Shown here: piece after piece, positions 1 to 7,885 of the stretch | Numbering within the stretch: the first letter of the stretch is position 1 | Layout of the letters: every line of letters starts with the position of its first letter | Source of the DNA: Deltaproteobacteria bacterium | GTDB lineage: Bacteria > Myxococcota_A > Polyangia > Polyangiales > Ga0077539 | Direction: 5' to 3' | DNA length: 12,942 bases | NCBI GenBank assembly: GCA_016704445.1 | Contig: JADJAE010000131.1 | Coordinates: 1-12,942 of the forward strand | Notes under the pieces: generated by a model | Database searches by the model: none | Told to the model about the DNA's origin: nothing | What the model saw: the letters and a program-made list of their open reading frames with translations, nothing else | Translations under genes and position numbers: made by a program

Positions 1-240
1 GCGAAGGGCACCCCAGCCCCCTGGCGATCTTCCGCAGGATCGTGATGGTCGGGTTGATGCCTGGAAGGCCCACCTGGCGAGAGGGATTGGCGCGCGAGAC
101 GCCCGGCGATACGCGGGCGGACGCTCGTCGCTAGCGAGAGGTCGCGCCGTTTCCTCAGCACCCGGAGGTTGCGACCGCGAAGCGCGTGAGCTCCGCCGCG
201 CCGATGTCGTCGCCCCCTCCACCTCCGGGGCCTCGGCTGT
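1..240 (-). CDS. Partial XRE-family helix-turn-helix regulator (frameshifted, runs off left edge)
   Basis: Read on the minus strand, the DNA encodes pieces of a Cro/C1-type helix-turn-helix in the right order but in different frames. First comes GRNLRVLRKRRDLSL (helix 1 and the start of helix 2), then an AGVSRA-like piece (recognition helix region), then GLPGINPTITILRKIARGLG (helices 4-5; the family usually has a NPTI/V..L.KIA.GL pattern). The C-terminal part lies outside the window, so a sensor domain such as a cupin cannot be judged. An in-frame Gly/Asp-rich N-terminus (GGDDIGAAELTR) reaches about position 238, but I see no convincing start codon. It is divergent from the sulfate-assimilation genes, so it may regulate them or itself; that is inference from position only. 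At least two small indels are needed to join the pieces. Confidence 0.5.
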
Positions 241-287
241 CGGTCGATGAAAATGTGGCGCGCGCGCGGGGCCCCGCGGGCGGGAGT

Positions 288-316
288 TTGACTTCCTGGA
301 GTCTTCGACGCATATT
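288..316 (+). promoter_or_regulatory. Sigma-70-like promoter ahead of cysC
   Basis: TTGACT (288-293), a 17-base spacer and CATATT (311-316) match the bacterial -35/-10 consensus at five of six and four of six positions. It lies in the divergent gap between the HTH gene and cysC, in one of the few AT-richer patches of the window. Transcription would start near 322-324, shortly before the likely cysC start region. No operator palindrome is obvious around it. This is a sequence match only. Confidence 0.45.
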
Positions 317-342
317 GAATAAGCCGTCCAGTATGAAGAAGG

Positions 343-1053
343 TTGCAGGAACGGGTGACGGGCCACACTACTACACCCCCTGGCGGCGGGCGATGGCCAC
401 CGTCTGCGCGCGGTGCGCGCCGATATTGGTCGTCGTCAGCCGCCGAGGCGCGACGCGGGCGATCGTCTGGTTTCACGGGCGCTCTCCCGGGGCGGGCAAA
501 CGCGGCCGAGGCGCTGGCCCCGGCTACATACAGCGGCGCTGGGCCACCGGAATTGGCGGAGCTGCTCGACGGCGACGCGGTGCGCACCACCCCTCCAAGG
601 GCCTCGGGTTCTCCCGCGGGAAGACCACGTTTTCAACGTGCGCGCATCGGCGTGGTGGCGGCTCCTCGCGCAACGGGGTTGCTTCGTGATCACGGCGGCG
701 ATCTCGCCCTACCGCGAGGCGCGACTGGTGCCGGGGAGAGCTCCCGGGACTTCGTGGAGGTGCACGGACGCACCCCTGGAGGTGCGAGGCGCGCGACTGG
801 AAGGGGGTTCTACCAGCGGCCCCTTGGGGGGAGATTCCCCACTTCTCCACTGGAGCTGAACGGCCCGTACAAGCACCGACGGCCCCGGCGCTCACCCTCG
901 ACACGCAAAAGACCAAAAAAAAAAAAAAAAAGGAGCGCGCGGCGTTCTGACCATCGCGACGAGGGGGCGTGCGAGCGGGTGCTGGGCGTCCTGCGGCCCG
1001 CGGGCACCTCGCTTACGGCGGCGGACGTTCCGAAGCCTCTTCCATTGGAGTGA
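343..1053 (+). CDS. cysC: Adenylylsulfate (APS) kinase, frameshifted
   Basis: APS kinase phosphorylates adenylyl sulfate to PAPS with ATP in cytosolic sulfate activation. The family's motifs appear in order but spread over all three frames. They are the P-loop region IVWFHGRSPGAGK (about 463-502), AEALAP, ELLDGDAVRT (about 553-586), KGLGFSRE (about 597-620), FNV then RIGVVAA, the hallmark FVITAAISPYREAR (about 683-724), DFVEVH, PLEV.EAR, GLYQRALGG, an IPHFTG-like stretch and LTLDT (about 890-903). The end ERVLGVLRPAG leads to TGA at 1051-1053. At least six indels are required. The start is uncertain: TTG 343, GTG 355 (weak AGGA just upstream) and ATG 393 are all possible. A run of 17 A falls near the C-terminus. 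Only three bases separate it from the sulfite reductase start, which implies an operon. Identity is secure; the exact protein is not readable. Confidence 0.8.
   Translation: MQERVTGHTTTPPGGGRWPPSARGARRYWSSSAAEARRGRSSGFTGALPGRANAAEALAPATYSGAGPPELAELLDGDAVRTTPPRASGSPAGRPRFQRARIGVVAAPRATGLLRDHGGDLALPRGATGAGESSRDFVEVHGRTPGGARRATGRGFYQRPLGGRFPTSPLELNGPYKHRRPRRSPSTRKRPKKKKKRSARRSDHRDEGACERVLGVLRPAGTSLTAADVPKPLPLE
915..931. repeat. 17-base poly(A) homopolymer inside cysC
   Basis: Seventeen consecutive A residues interrupt very GC-rich coding DNA just after the LTLDT motif of APS kinase. In frame it would give a run of five or six lysines not usual at this point of the family. It may be a base-calling or consensus artefact, or a genuine slippage-prone tract. 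Confidence 0.9.
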
Positions 1054-1059
1054 AGTGTG
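1047..1059 (+). promoter_or_regulatory. Ribosome binding site deciding the GTG start of the sulfite reductase
   Basis: GGAG at 1047-1050 is followed after six bases by GTG at 1057. ATG 1069 is in the same frame but lies too far downstream for this site. The same TTGGAG-N6-GTG layout occurs before the DegT-type aminotransferase gene (GTG 10289), which supports GTG starts in this genome. Confidence 0.55.
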
Positions 1060-2678
1060 TTGACCCAGATGACCTCCCCGTTCTCCCGCGCTTCAGTGAC
1101 CCGGGTGACATCGACGAGTTCGTGAGCACCTCGGCCGCTTCGAGCGGGGCGAGCTCAGCGCCGGAGGATTTCGCCGCTACCACCTCACCCGCGGGGTTCA
1201 CGGCCAGCGGCAGACGGATCGCAGATGCTCCGGGTGAAGATCCTCAGGCGTCCTCGCGGCCCGCCTTCGCTGGAGGCCCCTGCAGGAGGTAGCGGAGCGC
1301 TCCGGCCACGGCACGGCAACGTCACCACGCGGCAGAACGTGCAGTTCCACTTCGTGCAGATGGCCCAGGTGGAGAGACGGCGATGCGGCGGCTCGACGAG
1401 GCCGGGCTCACCACCCGCGAGGCCTGCGGCAACACCGTGCGCAACGTCACCTGCTGCCCCTTCGCCGGCATCCGCAACCGCGGCACCTTCGACGTGACCC
1501 CCTACGGCGAGGCCATCACCCGCTTCTTCCTCCGAGTTCGTTGGGCCAACCTCTCCCGAGGAAGTTCAAGATCGCCCTGGGCTACGAGCCCGGCGACACG
1601 GCCATGGCGGGCATCCACGACATCGGGCTCATCGCCCGGGTGCGCGAGGGCAAGCGCGGCTTCCTCATGCGCGTGGCGGGCGGCCTCTCGACCTCGCCCC
1701 AGGCTGCCATCGTGTTCCATGAGTTTCCCCGGAGGAGCGGCTGCCGGACGCCTGCGAGGCGGTCAACCGCGTGTTCGACCGCACCGGCAACCGTGAAACA
1801 AGCACCGCGCCCGGCTGAAGTACGTGCTCCGCAAGATGGGCCATGGGCCCTTCCTGGCGGCGCTCCACGAGGAGTACGCCGCGGTGCTCGCCCGCGGTGG
1901 CACTCCCCTCGACCTCTCCGTCGCGACCGCCCCGCCGACGCCGCCTCCTCCGGCGACCACCGACGACGCGCCCTCCACCCGAGGCCCGGGCTACCTCCTC
2001 TGGCGCGGCGGCAACACCGTCGCGCAGGACCAGCCCGGCTACCACGCGGTGCTCATCCGCCTGGCGCTTGGGGCAGTGACCGCGACGCAGCTCCGCGCCC
2101 TCTCGAAGCTCGTCACGGACTTCGCCGACGGCTCGCTCCGCACCAGCATCGAGCAGAACCTCGTGCTGCGATGGGTTCCGACGCACCGGCTGCCGGCGCT
2201 CCACTCGGCGCTCGACGCCATCGGGCTCGCGAAGCCCGGGGCCCGCACCGTGGCGGACGACGACCTGCCCCGGGGCGGAGACCCGCAACCTGGCGGTGAC
2301 GGCGTCGCGGCAGGGTGGGGAGCGGCGATCAGCGCCCGCCTGGAGAGCGACGTGGCGCCCCAGGGCCGCGGCTCGAAGACCGCGGCGGCGACGGTGATCA
2401 AGGTGTCGGGCTGCCCCAACAGCTGCGGCCAGCACCACATCGCGGACATCGGCTGGCACGGGGCGGCGCGCAAGTTCGGCGACCGCACGGCGCCCGTGTA
2501 CCAGCTCCACCTCGGCGGCGGCTTCGACGAGAAGGGAGCGCGCTTCGGCCGGCAGATCGTGAAGATTCCGGCGAGGCGGGTGGCCGAGGCGGTCGCCCGG
2601 CTGGTGCAGCTCTACGCCGACGAGAAGGCCGATGGGGAGACGGCCACGGCGTTCTACAAGCGGGTGACCGGCGCGCGG
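1057..2678 (+). CDS. Ferredoxin-type nitrite/sulfite reductase (siroheme, [4Fe-4S]), frameshifted, C-terminal end lost
   Basis: This enzyme carries out six-electron reduction of sulfite to sulfide or nitrite to ammonia. Its place between cysC and cysH favours sulfite. Following the family across frames gives DIDEFV and a GELSAEDF.RYHLTRGVHGQRQ-like N-terminus (about 1109-1215), TTRQNVQFHFVQM (about 1324-1362), GLTTREACGNTVRNVTCCPFAGI (first ferredoxin-like/siroheme half), KFKIALGYEPGDTAMAGIHDIGL (about 1564-1630), LKYVLRKMG and a Pro/Thr-rich linker. The second half has DQPGYHAVLIRLALG, RTSIEQNLVLRWV, TTCPGAET and SGCPNSCGQHHIADIG (about 2404-2454). The cluster cysteines should be C-x5-C plus C-x3-C. 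The first Cys is TGC at 2266 and the CPNSC pair is present, but the second Cys position reads CGC (Arg, 2284-2286). Length is about 541 codons, near the family's usual size, yet after FYKRVTGA the sequence jumps directly into cysH. There are many small indels, for example near 1113, 1550, 1735, 2258 and 2315. Confidence 0.85.
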
Positions 2679-3179
2679 GACACGGGCTTCTCTCTTCGAG
2701 CAGACGCTGGCCTATCGGGACACGCCGACCGCGAGGCTGGGGCTCCGGGTCGAGGTGCTCAGGCCCGCGCTGGATAAGGGTCATTTCTTGAGCGATATGG
2801 GCTGACGCTCTACCGGGATGATCCCGACCGGTGCTGCGCCCTCAACAAGGTGGAGCCCCTTCACGCGGCGCTTCCGCACAAGGAGGCGTGGGTGTCGGGG
2901 CTGCGGAGAGACCAGTCGAAGAGCCGCAGCGAGACGCCCATCGTGCTGGCCACCGACCGGCCGCTGAAAGTGCACCCCTCGCCGACTGGAACGCCCGACG
3001 TCTATCGATACTCGAGCTTCACCACGTCCCCGAGCACCCGCTCTTCGAGCAGGGCTACGTGTCCGCGGGCTGCGCTCCGCACCCGGGCGGTGATGCCCGG
3101 CGAGGACGAGCGCTCCGGCCGCTGGGCCGGGAGCGAGAAGACCGAGTGCGGGCTTCACACCTTCCTCAAGGCGAAGTAG
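2679..3179 (+). CDS. cysH: APS/PAPS reductase, N-terminus missing
   Basis: Thioredoxin-dependent reduction of APS or PAPS to sulfite, the step before sulfite reductase. The readable protein begins at DTGF (2679-2690) and continues FEQTLAYRD, ARLGLRVEVLRPALD, YGLTLYRDDPDRCCALNKVEPL, EAWVSGLRRDQSKSRSETP, LKVHP, LADWN, VPEHPLFEQGYVSAGCAP, TRAVMPGEDERSGRWAGSEKTECGLH, and ends LKAK-TAG (3177-3179). ECGLH is the usual C-terminal catalytic Cys motif. The CC pair and GCAP(C)T indicate the [4Fe-4S]-binding four-cysteine class, often APS-specific. The second Cys of C-x2-C is destroyed by an apparent two-base loss near 3090. About 70-90 N-terminal residues, including the usual start and nucleotide-binding Ser-Gly region, are absent. 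Several frameshifts occur, for example near 2694, 2790, 2975 and 3090. Because cysC is present, PAPS use remains possible. Confidence 0.85.
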
Positions 3180-3188
3180 CGGGAGAGA

Positions 3189-3242
3189 GCCCCCTCGCCG
3201 CGTTTGTTGCGCGCCCTCACCCGCGGAGCGGGGCAAGGGCTC
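3189..3242 (-). repeat. Dispersed GC-rich repeat, copy 1 (inverted)
   Basis: Its reverse complement starts GAGCCCTTGCCCC and contains GGGTGAGGGCGCGC and a terminal GAGGGGGC, as in copies 2 and 3. It is the most diverged copy: the middle reads AACAAACGCGGCG where copies 2 and 3 carry GGTAGCGCG or GGCAGCGCG. It begins ten bases after the cysH stop. Confidence 0.8.
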
Positions 3243-3316
3243 CGACGTCATCAAAGCGAGCGATAAACTGAAACGTCTCGGCGGCGTCAGTCCGACCGCC
3301 AACCCATCGTCCTCCA

Positions 3317-3373
3317 GAGCCCTTGCCCCCGCCCCGCGGGGGTGAGGGCGCGCGGTAGCGCGGTGAGGGGGCC
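3317..3373 (+). repeat. Dispersed GC-rich repeat, copy 2
   Basis: About 57 bases, from GAGCCCTTGCCCCC through the palindromic core CCCCGCGGGG and GTGAGGGCGCGCGGTAGCGC to GTGAGGGGGCC. It faces copy 1 and ends two bases before the bcp stop codon (3376-3378). It is nearly identical to copy 3 at 9534-9592. Confidence 0.85.
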
Positions 3374-3375
3374 GC

Positions 3376-4003
3376 TCACCTCGCCGCGCGCACCGCCGCG
3401 AGCACCTCGTCCGAGTGCCCGTCCACGCGCACGTTGGGAAATACCCTCGCCACGCGGCCATCGCGGCCGATGACCACCGTCGTGCGCGTGTAGCCCGAGC
3501 TCACCGGGACCCCGAAGGCCCCCGCGAGGCGACCATCGGTGTCGGCGATGAGCCCGAAGGGCAGCCGGTGGTGCTGCGCGAAGCCCCGGTGCGCCTCCGC
3601 CGAGTCGGTGCTCACCCCGACGATGTCCGCCCCCGCCTCGCTGTACGCGCTGAACGCGTCCCTGAATGAGCACGCCTCGCGGGTGCACCCGGGCGTCTCG
3701 TCGCGCGGATAGAAGTACAGCACCAGCACCTCGACCGGGCGCCGCCGTCGCTCACCGCGCTCCCTTCGTGCGTGGTCGCCCTGAAGCTCGGGCCGCCCCT
3801 CGCCCGCGGCGATCATCGCCTCGCGCCGGAGCGCTCACCGTCAGCGTCGCAGCAGCGGGCGCCTGCGCCTCCGCAGCGGCCGCAGGAGCAGGCGCGGCCG
3901 CCGTGGCCTGGGTCGCCACCACCGGCGCGGGCGGCGGAGGCGCCGACGAGCGCGAACATCCCAGTGCCATGACCATCCCCATCGCCGCCGCGGTTGCTCT
4001 CAT
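3376..4003 (-). CDS. bcp: Lipoprotein-anchored Bcp/PrxQ-type thiol peroxiredoxin, frameshifted
   Basis: Peroxiredoxin that reduces hydroperoxides through a peroxidatic cysteine. The C-terminal two-thirds read cleanly: VLYFYPRDETPGCTREACSFRDAF, then GADIVGVSTDSAEAHRGFAQHHRLPF, LIADTDGRLAGAFGVP and TTVVIGRDGRVARVF, ending VRAAR-TGA. TPGCTREAC contains the peroxidatic Cys and, five residues later, the resolving Cys of the two-Cys BCP class. The N-terminus from ATG 4003-4001 is MRATAAAMGMVMALGC, a short signal peptide with a lipobox (ALGC, Cys16), then about 40 residues rich in Ala and Pro, then EAMIAAGEGRPELQ. That predicts export and lipid anchoring, whereas most Bcp proteins are cytosolic. At least two indels lie between linker and catalytic domain (about 3735-3830), so fusion of signal and enzyme is inferred from continuous family similarity. 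No clear ribosome binding site is seen. Confidence 0.75.
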
Positions 4004-4170
4004 GGTCAGTGAGATGCGGCCCGCGGCGCCCGGACGGCAAGGCCCCTTCGCCCCACCCGACGCTTGACGCCACGGCGCCCTCCCAAGTACCCGCCCATGC
4101 ACGCGACGGCTGCCCGCGCGCCCGGTGAATGTCGCCGCGCCTGACGGGCAACCCACCGGCTCCCCCATCC
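4004..4170. promoter_or_regulatory. Divergent intergenic region between bcp and the polysaccharide genes
   Basis: About 167 bases must hold the promoters for bcp (minus) and asnB (plus). The only candidate found is TTGACG at 4064-4069 on the plus strand. At the usual spacing the -10 position reads GTACCC, which is poor. No ribosome binding site precedes ATG 4171. No repeat or RNA structure is evident. Confidence 0.3.
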
Positions 4171-5775
4171 ATGTGCGGCCTCGCTGGCATCTTCCACTAC
4201 GCTGACCCCGACCGCCTGCCGACCGCGCGGCGCTTCACCCGCATGACCCGCGCGCTCGCGCACCGCGGCCCTGACGGCGAGGGCTTCCACGTCGACGGCC
4301 CCTCGGCCTCGGCCACCGTCGGCTCGCCATCGTCGACCTCTCCCCGCCTAAGCGCGCAGCCCATGCCCTCGACGGCGGCGCCTTCGTCATTGCCTACAAC
4401 GGTGAGCCCATACAACCACCAGCGCTTCCGCAAGGAGCTTCGAGGCCCGCGGAGAGCGCTTCCGGGGGCACCCGACACCGAGACCCTCCTGCGCCGGGTC
4501 GCCCGCAGCGGCCCGGACGTGCTTTCCGACGCCGCGGGCATCTTCGCCTTCGCCCTCTACGACCGCGACAAGCGGCGGCTCACCCTCGCCCGCGACCCCT
4601 CGGGGTGAAGCAGCTCTACCTCCACGACGACGGCCGCCGGATGATCTTCGCCAGCGAGATCAAGGCCCTGCTCGAGCACCCCGACGTGCCCCGACGCCTC
4701 GACCCCGAGGCCCTCAACGAGTATCTCCACTTCCACACCCCCCTCTTCGAGCGAACCTTCCTCGCCGACATCAAGCAGGTGCGCGCCGGGGAGTACGTGA
4801 CCTTCAACGCCTACGGGCGCAGGGCGCGGCGCTACTGGGCCGTCGACGATTTCACCCCGCGAGGAGGCTCCCCCGAGAGCAACGTCGAGGCCCTGAGGGA
4901 GACCCTCCAGAGCGTCGTCGGCGAGCAGCTGATGAGCGACGTCCCGGTGGGGTCGTTCTTCTCCGGAGGCATCGACTCGACGGCGGTCGCCGCCTGCGCG
5001 GTGAAGGCGGGAGTGCGCCCCCGCTGCTTCGGAGTCCACTTCACCGGTCAGGGGGTGATCGACGAGCGCCCCTACCAGGAGTCCGCGGCGAAGGCCCTCG
5101 GGCTCGACCTCGAGCTCATCACCCTCGACGGCAGCTTCTTCCCGAAGACATGTCCGCCTGCCTACATGCAGGATCAGCCCGTCATCGGCATGAGCGACCC
5201 TCGGGTGCTCTCCCGAGACCGCGCCCGTCAGGTCTTTCGCGACACCCTCGACGCCTCCCCCGCCACCGACCCCGCCGACAAGCTGATGCACTGGGATCAG
5301 CAGACCTACCTCACCGGCCTCTTCCAGCAGGATGACCGAATGAGCATGGGGCACTCGCTCGAATCCCGGGTCCCGATGGCCGACCCCAGGATGGTGCGCT
5401 TCGCCTTCCATTCGGGCTTCGACCTGGAAGTTCCGCGAGGGGGGCGTCGAAGTGGATACTCCCGCCGCGCGGTGGCCGACTTCATTCCCCAGGAGGTGCT
5501 GACCCGCCGCAAGGTGGGATTCGACACCCCCGCGGAGACCTGGATGCAGGCAGGCACAGGGACTTCGGTCTTCGACACCCTCACCCGCAGCGCGCCCGCG
5601 AGCTGGCCTCTGGGACGCCCCCGGCATGGCCCGGTGGCTCGACAACACCAGCGACCCGCTGTGGTTCGACGTCACCTGGAAGGCTCTCTGCGTCGAGCTC
5701 TGGGCGACGCTCACCCTCGACGGCGGATACACCCGCTACAGCACCGCGGACGCCGCGGCCCCGACGGTGGGCTGA
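4171..5775 (+). CDS. asnB: AsnB-type glutamine-hydrolysing amidotransferase, frameshifted, with an apparent internal deletion
   Basis: Class II glutamine amidotransferase plus synthetase. In polysaccharide clusters such proteins usually amidate uronic acids or other sugars rather than make free asparagine. ATG 4171 opens MCGLAGIF with the nucleophile Cys2. Then follow LAHRGPDGEGFH, an AIVDLSP-like piece, AYNGE (about 4391-4405), DTETLL, GIFAFALYDRDKRRLTLARD, and then ASEIKALLEHPDVPRRLD and YVTFNAYG. The synthetase domain has the pyrophosphate loop FFSGGIDSTAVAA (about 4959-4998). The sequence then goes from YMQDQPVIGM straight to SDPRVLSRDRARQVF near 5192, so the usual GxxADE(L/I)FGGY segment and roughly 70-120 residues are missing, in frame. 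The C-terminal part is recognisable: MHWDQQTYLTGLFQQDDRMSMGHSLESRVPMAD and IPQEVLTRRKVGFDTPAETWM. The end WLDNTSDPLWFDVTWKALCVELWA..., with TGA at 5773-5775, is in another frame. If the deletion is real, the enzyme would be inactive. Confidence 0.85.
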
Positions 5776-5776
5776 C

Positions 5777-7868
5777 ATGGCGACGGAGCGACTCCAGCGA
5801 GTCCGAGACCAGGTGGAGGAGCTTCGGGAGCTCGGCCTCTCGGGCACCGCCTTCCGCGCCGCCTGGGAGCTGCGACTGCGCACCGGCCTGGCCCGACGGA
5901 GCCCTGCGCTGCCGCCCGACCCCACTCCCTCCACCCGATGGCGGGAGCGCCTCCCCTGGGCGTCTCCAGGGCCGCTGGTCCTGGCGATGGCCCCTCGGGT
6001 GTCGATTGAAGCCGTGGAGGCGCTTCGCGGCCACGCCCTGCACCGCCGCCGGGGGTGATCCGCTGCTTCGGCCGCTGGGACGGCGATTACGGACAAACCC
6101 CTCGACTGGCACCGAAACCCCCACCAACGGACAGCGCTGGAACCCTCCGCCCACTGGTCCGACGCCCTGCGCGACGGCGACCGTGGGCGACGTCAAGCTC
6201 ACCTGGGAGGCGGCCGCGCTTCCCCCAGGCCTTCCACCTCGCCCGCGCCGCCGCCCTCTCCCCGGTGGAGCGCGACGCCTTCTGGGTCACCTTCTCCTCT
6301 CAGGTCCGCGGCTTCATGGAAGACAACCCGTATCCCTTGGGGTCCACTGGTTCTCCAACCAGGAGGCCACCATCCGGCTCAACGCGTGGCTCTTCGCGCT
6401 CTCGACCTTTCGGGGTCTCGGGTCGACACCGCCGCGCTCTGCGAAGACGTCTCCCGCTACGCCGCCGCGGTGGGCCACCACACCGAGCACGAGATCGCCT
6501 ACGCCGAGCGCGCGGTCTACAACAACCACCTCATCGCCGAGGCCCTCGGTCTCTTCCTTGTGGCGTGGATGCGCCCCGACCGACCGGAGTCCCGCCGTTG
6601 GCGCCGCCGCGGCCTCGCGCTGCTCGACGAGCAGGCCACCCGCCAGGTCTACCCCGACGGCGGGTACATCAACCTCTCCCCACAACTACCACCGGGTCAT
6701 CGCACAGGACTACCTCCTCGCCTGGCGTCTGCTGCGCGCCGACGGCTATTCCGACATGCCCTCGTCCTGGCGTCGCGCGCTCACGGCTTCATTGGACTTC
6801 CTCGTCGCCCACCAGAACCCCTCGGACGGCCGTCTCCCCAACCAGGGCGCCAACGACGGATCGCTCCCCCGGGTGCTCTCCACCTGCGACTCTCGGACTT
6901 CCGCCCCACCCTCCAGGCACTCTCCCTCTGTCTCCGCGGAGAGCGCCTCTACCCCGCTGGTCCCTGGGACGAAGAGTCCGCCTGGCTGCTGGGGCCCGAC
7001 GCACTCCAAGCCCCCTTGCGAGAGCCCGCCCGCCGCTCGGTGGGCTTCCGCCACACCGGCTACGCCGTGCTGCGCTCTGGGCGACGACCCGGGCACCTTC
7101 GCGGCCCTGCGCTGCGGCACCGTGCTCGACCGCTTCGGCCAGATCGACATGCTCCACCTCGACGCCTGGTGGCGCGGAGAGAACGTCCTCGTCGACGGCG
7201 GAACCTATCTCTACAACGAGCAGCCGCAGTGGCACGACCACTTCATGCGCACCGAGAGCCACAACACGGTGACGGTCGACGGTCGCGACCAGATGCTTCA
7301 CTTCCGTCGGTTCAAGTTCCTGTACCCGACGAAGGCGAGGCTGGAGCGATTCGAGGCGGTGCCCGGATACACCCAGGCCGTGGGCGAGCACTCCGGCTAC
7401 GCCCGCCACGAGGGAGGCTGCGTCCACCGCCGCAGCGCCCGCCTCTTCGACGACGGAACCATGGTGGTGATCGACCGCATCTCCGGCACTGGGGAGCACT
7501 CCGCGCGCCTCCACTGGCTGGGCGGACCGTATCCCTACACAGCCGATCCCGCGCATGTAGCGATGACGCTACACACCTCGAAGGGCGATTACGGGGTCGC
7601 GGTGTTCGACCGCACCGGAGCACCCCTCGCGGGGACGGTGGTGCGAGGGCAGGTCGACCCGCCGCGAGGGTGGATGTCACGGTACTACGGAGAGAGGGAG
7701 GACGTACCCTCGCTGGCCGTCGAGCAGCGGGCGGCGTGTCCATTGGAGTTCGTCACCGTCCTGGGAGAAGGGCCGCTGGAGGTCACCGTCGAGGGCGGCC
7801 GATGGACGGTGCGCACCGCCCGCGCGACGCACTCCTTCGACTGGCAGGAAGCGATCAAGGCGATATGA
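5777..7868 (+). CDS. Heparinase II/III-family polysaccharide lyase, frameshifted
   Basis: Predicted to cleave uronic-acid-containing polysaccharide by beta-elimination. ATG 5777 follows the asnB stop after one base, giving MATERLQRVRDQVEELRELG. Reading across frames gives about 697 residues, a usual size. An alpha-helical toroid region includes SNQEATIRLNAWLFALSTFR, HHTEHEIAYAERAVYNNHLIAEALG (about residues 236-260) and an NYHRVIAQDYLLAWRLLRADG stretch (about residue 302). The C-terminal beta-sandwich has DRFGQIDMLHLDAWWRGE and NVLVDGGTYLYNEQP (about 455-475) and TESHNTVTVDGRDQ (about 492). NNH, NYH and the later H..D and SHNT histidines fit the family's catalytic and metal positions. The last 260 residues are free of frameshifts (about 7090-7868, TGA at 7866). 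Earlier indels lie near 6050, 6110, 6230, 6345, 6415, 6680 and 6890. No signal peptide is evident, which is unusual if it acts outside the cytoplasm. Tight coupling with asnB suggests a shared substrate. Confidence 0.85.
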
Positions 7869-7885
7869 AGGCCATGGGTGGCAGG

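Larger units (their letters stand above)
3180..3375. terminator. Convergent intergenic region with facing repeats, candidate bidirectional terminator
   Basis: The gap between cysH (plus) and bcp (minus) contains no coding signal. It holds two facing copies of a ~55-base repeat (3189-3242 and 3317-3373) around a 74-base, relatively AT-richer spacer. Transcripts from either side would form a very long GC stem. There is no U-run, so a factor-independent terminator is not proven. Confidence 0.4.

Noticed and set aside
186..689. 167-residue plus-strand open frame from position 186
   Set aside because: Its first part covers the divergent promoter region and N-terminus of the HTH gene; only its last part matches fragments of APS kinase.
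1665..2510. 281-residue open frame on the minus strand
   Set aside because: It is antisense to conserved sulfite reductase sequence and consists of Arg/Ala/Gly-rich shadow peptide.
343..3179. Interpretation of the sulfur genes as true decayed pseudogenes
   Set aside because: Motifs are well kept and the same indel pattern continues through unrelated genes to the right edge, so error is the simpler cause; not fully excluded.
4557..5732. 391-residue open frame on the minus strand
   Set aside because: It is antisense to AsnB motifs and has no recognisable domain; a typical shadow of GC-rich coding DNA.
4605..7868. A single 1087-residue open frame that looks like an AsnB-lyase fusion protein
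   Set aside because: The middle part is out of frame with both families. AsnB ends at 5775 and the lyase begins at 5777 in other frames; the long frame exists because GC-rich DNA has few stops.
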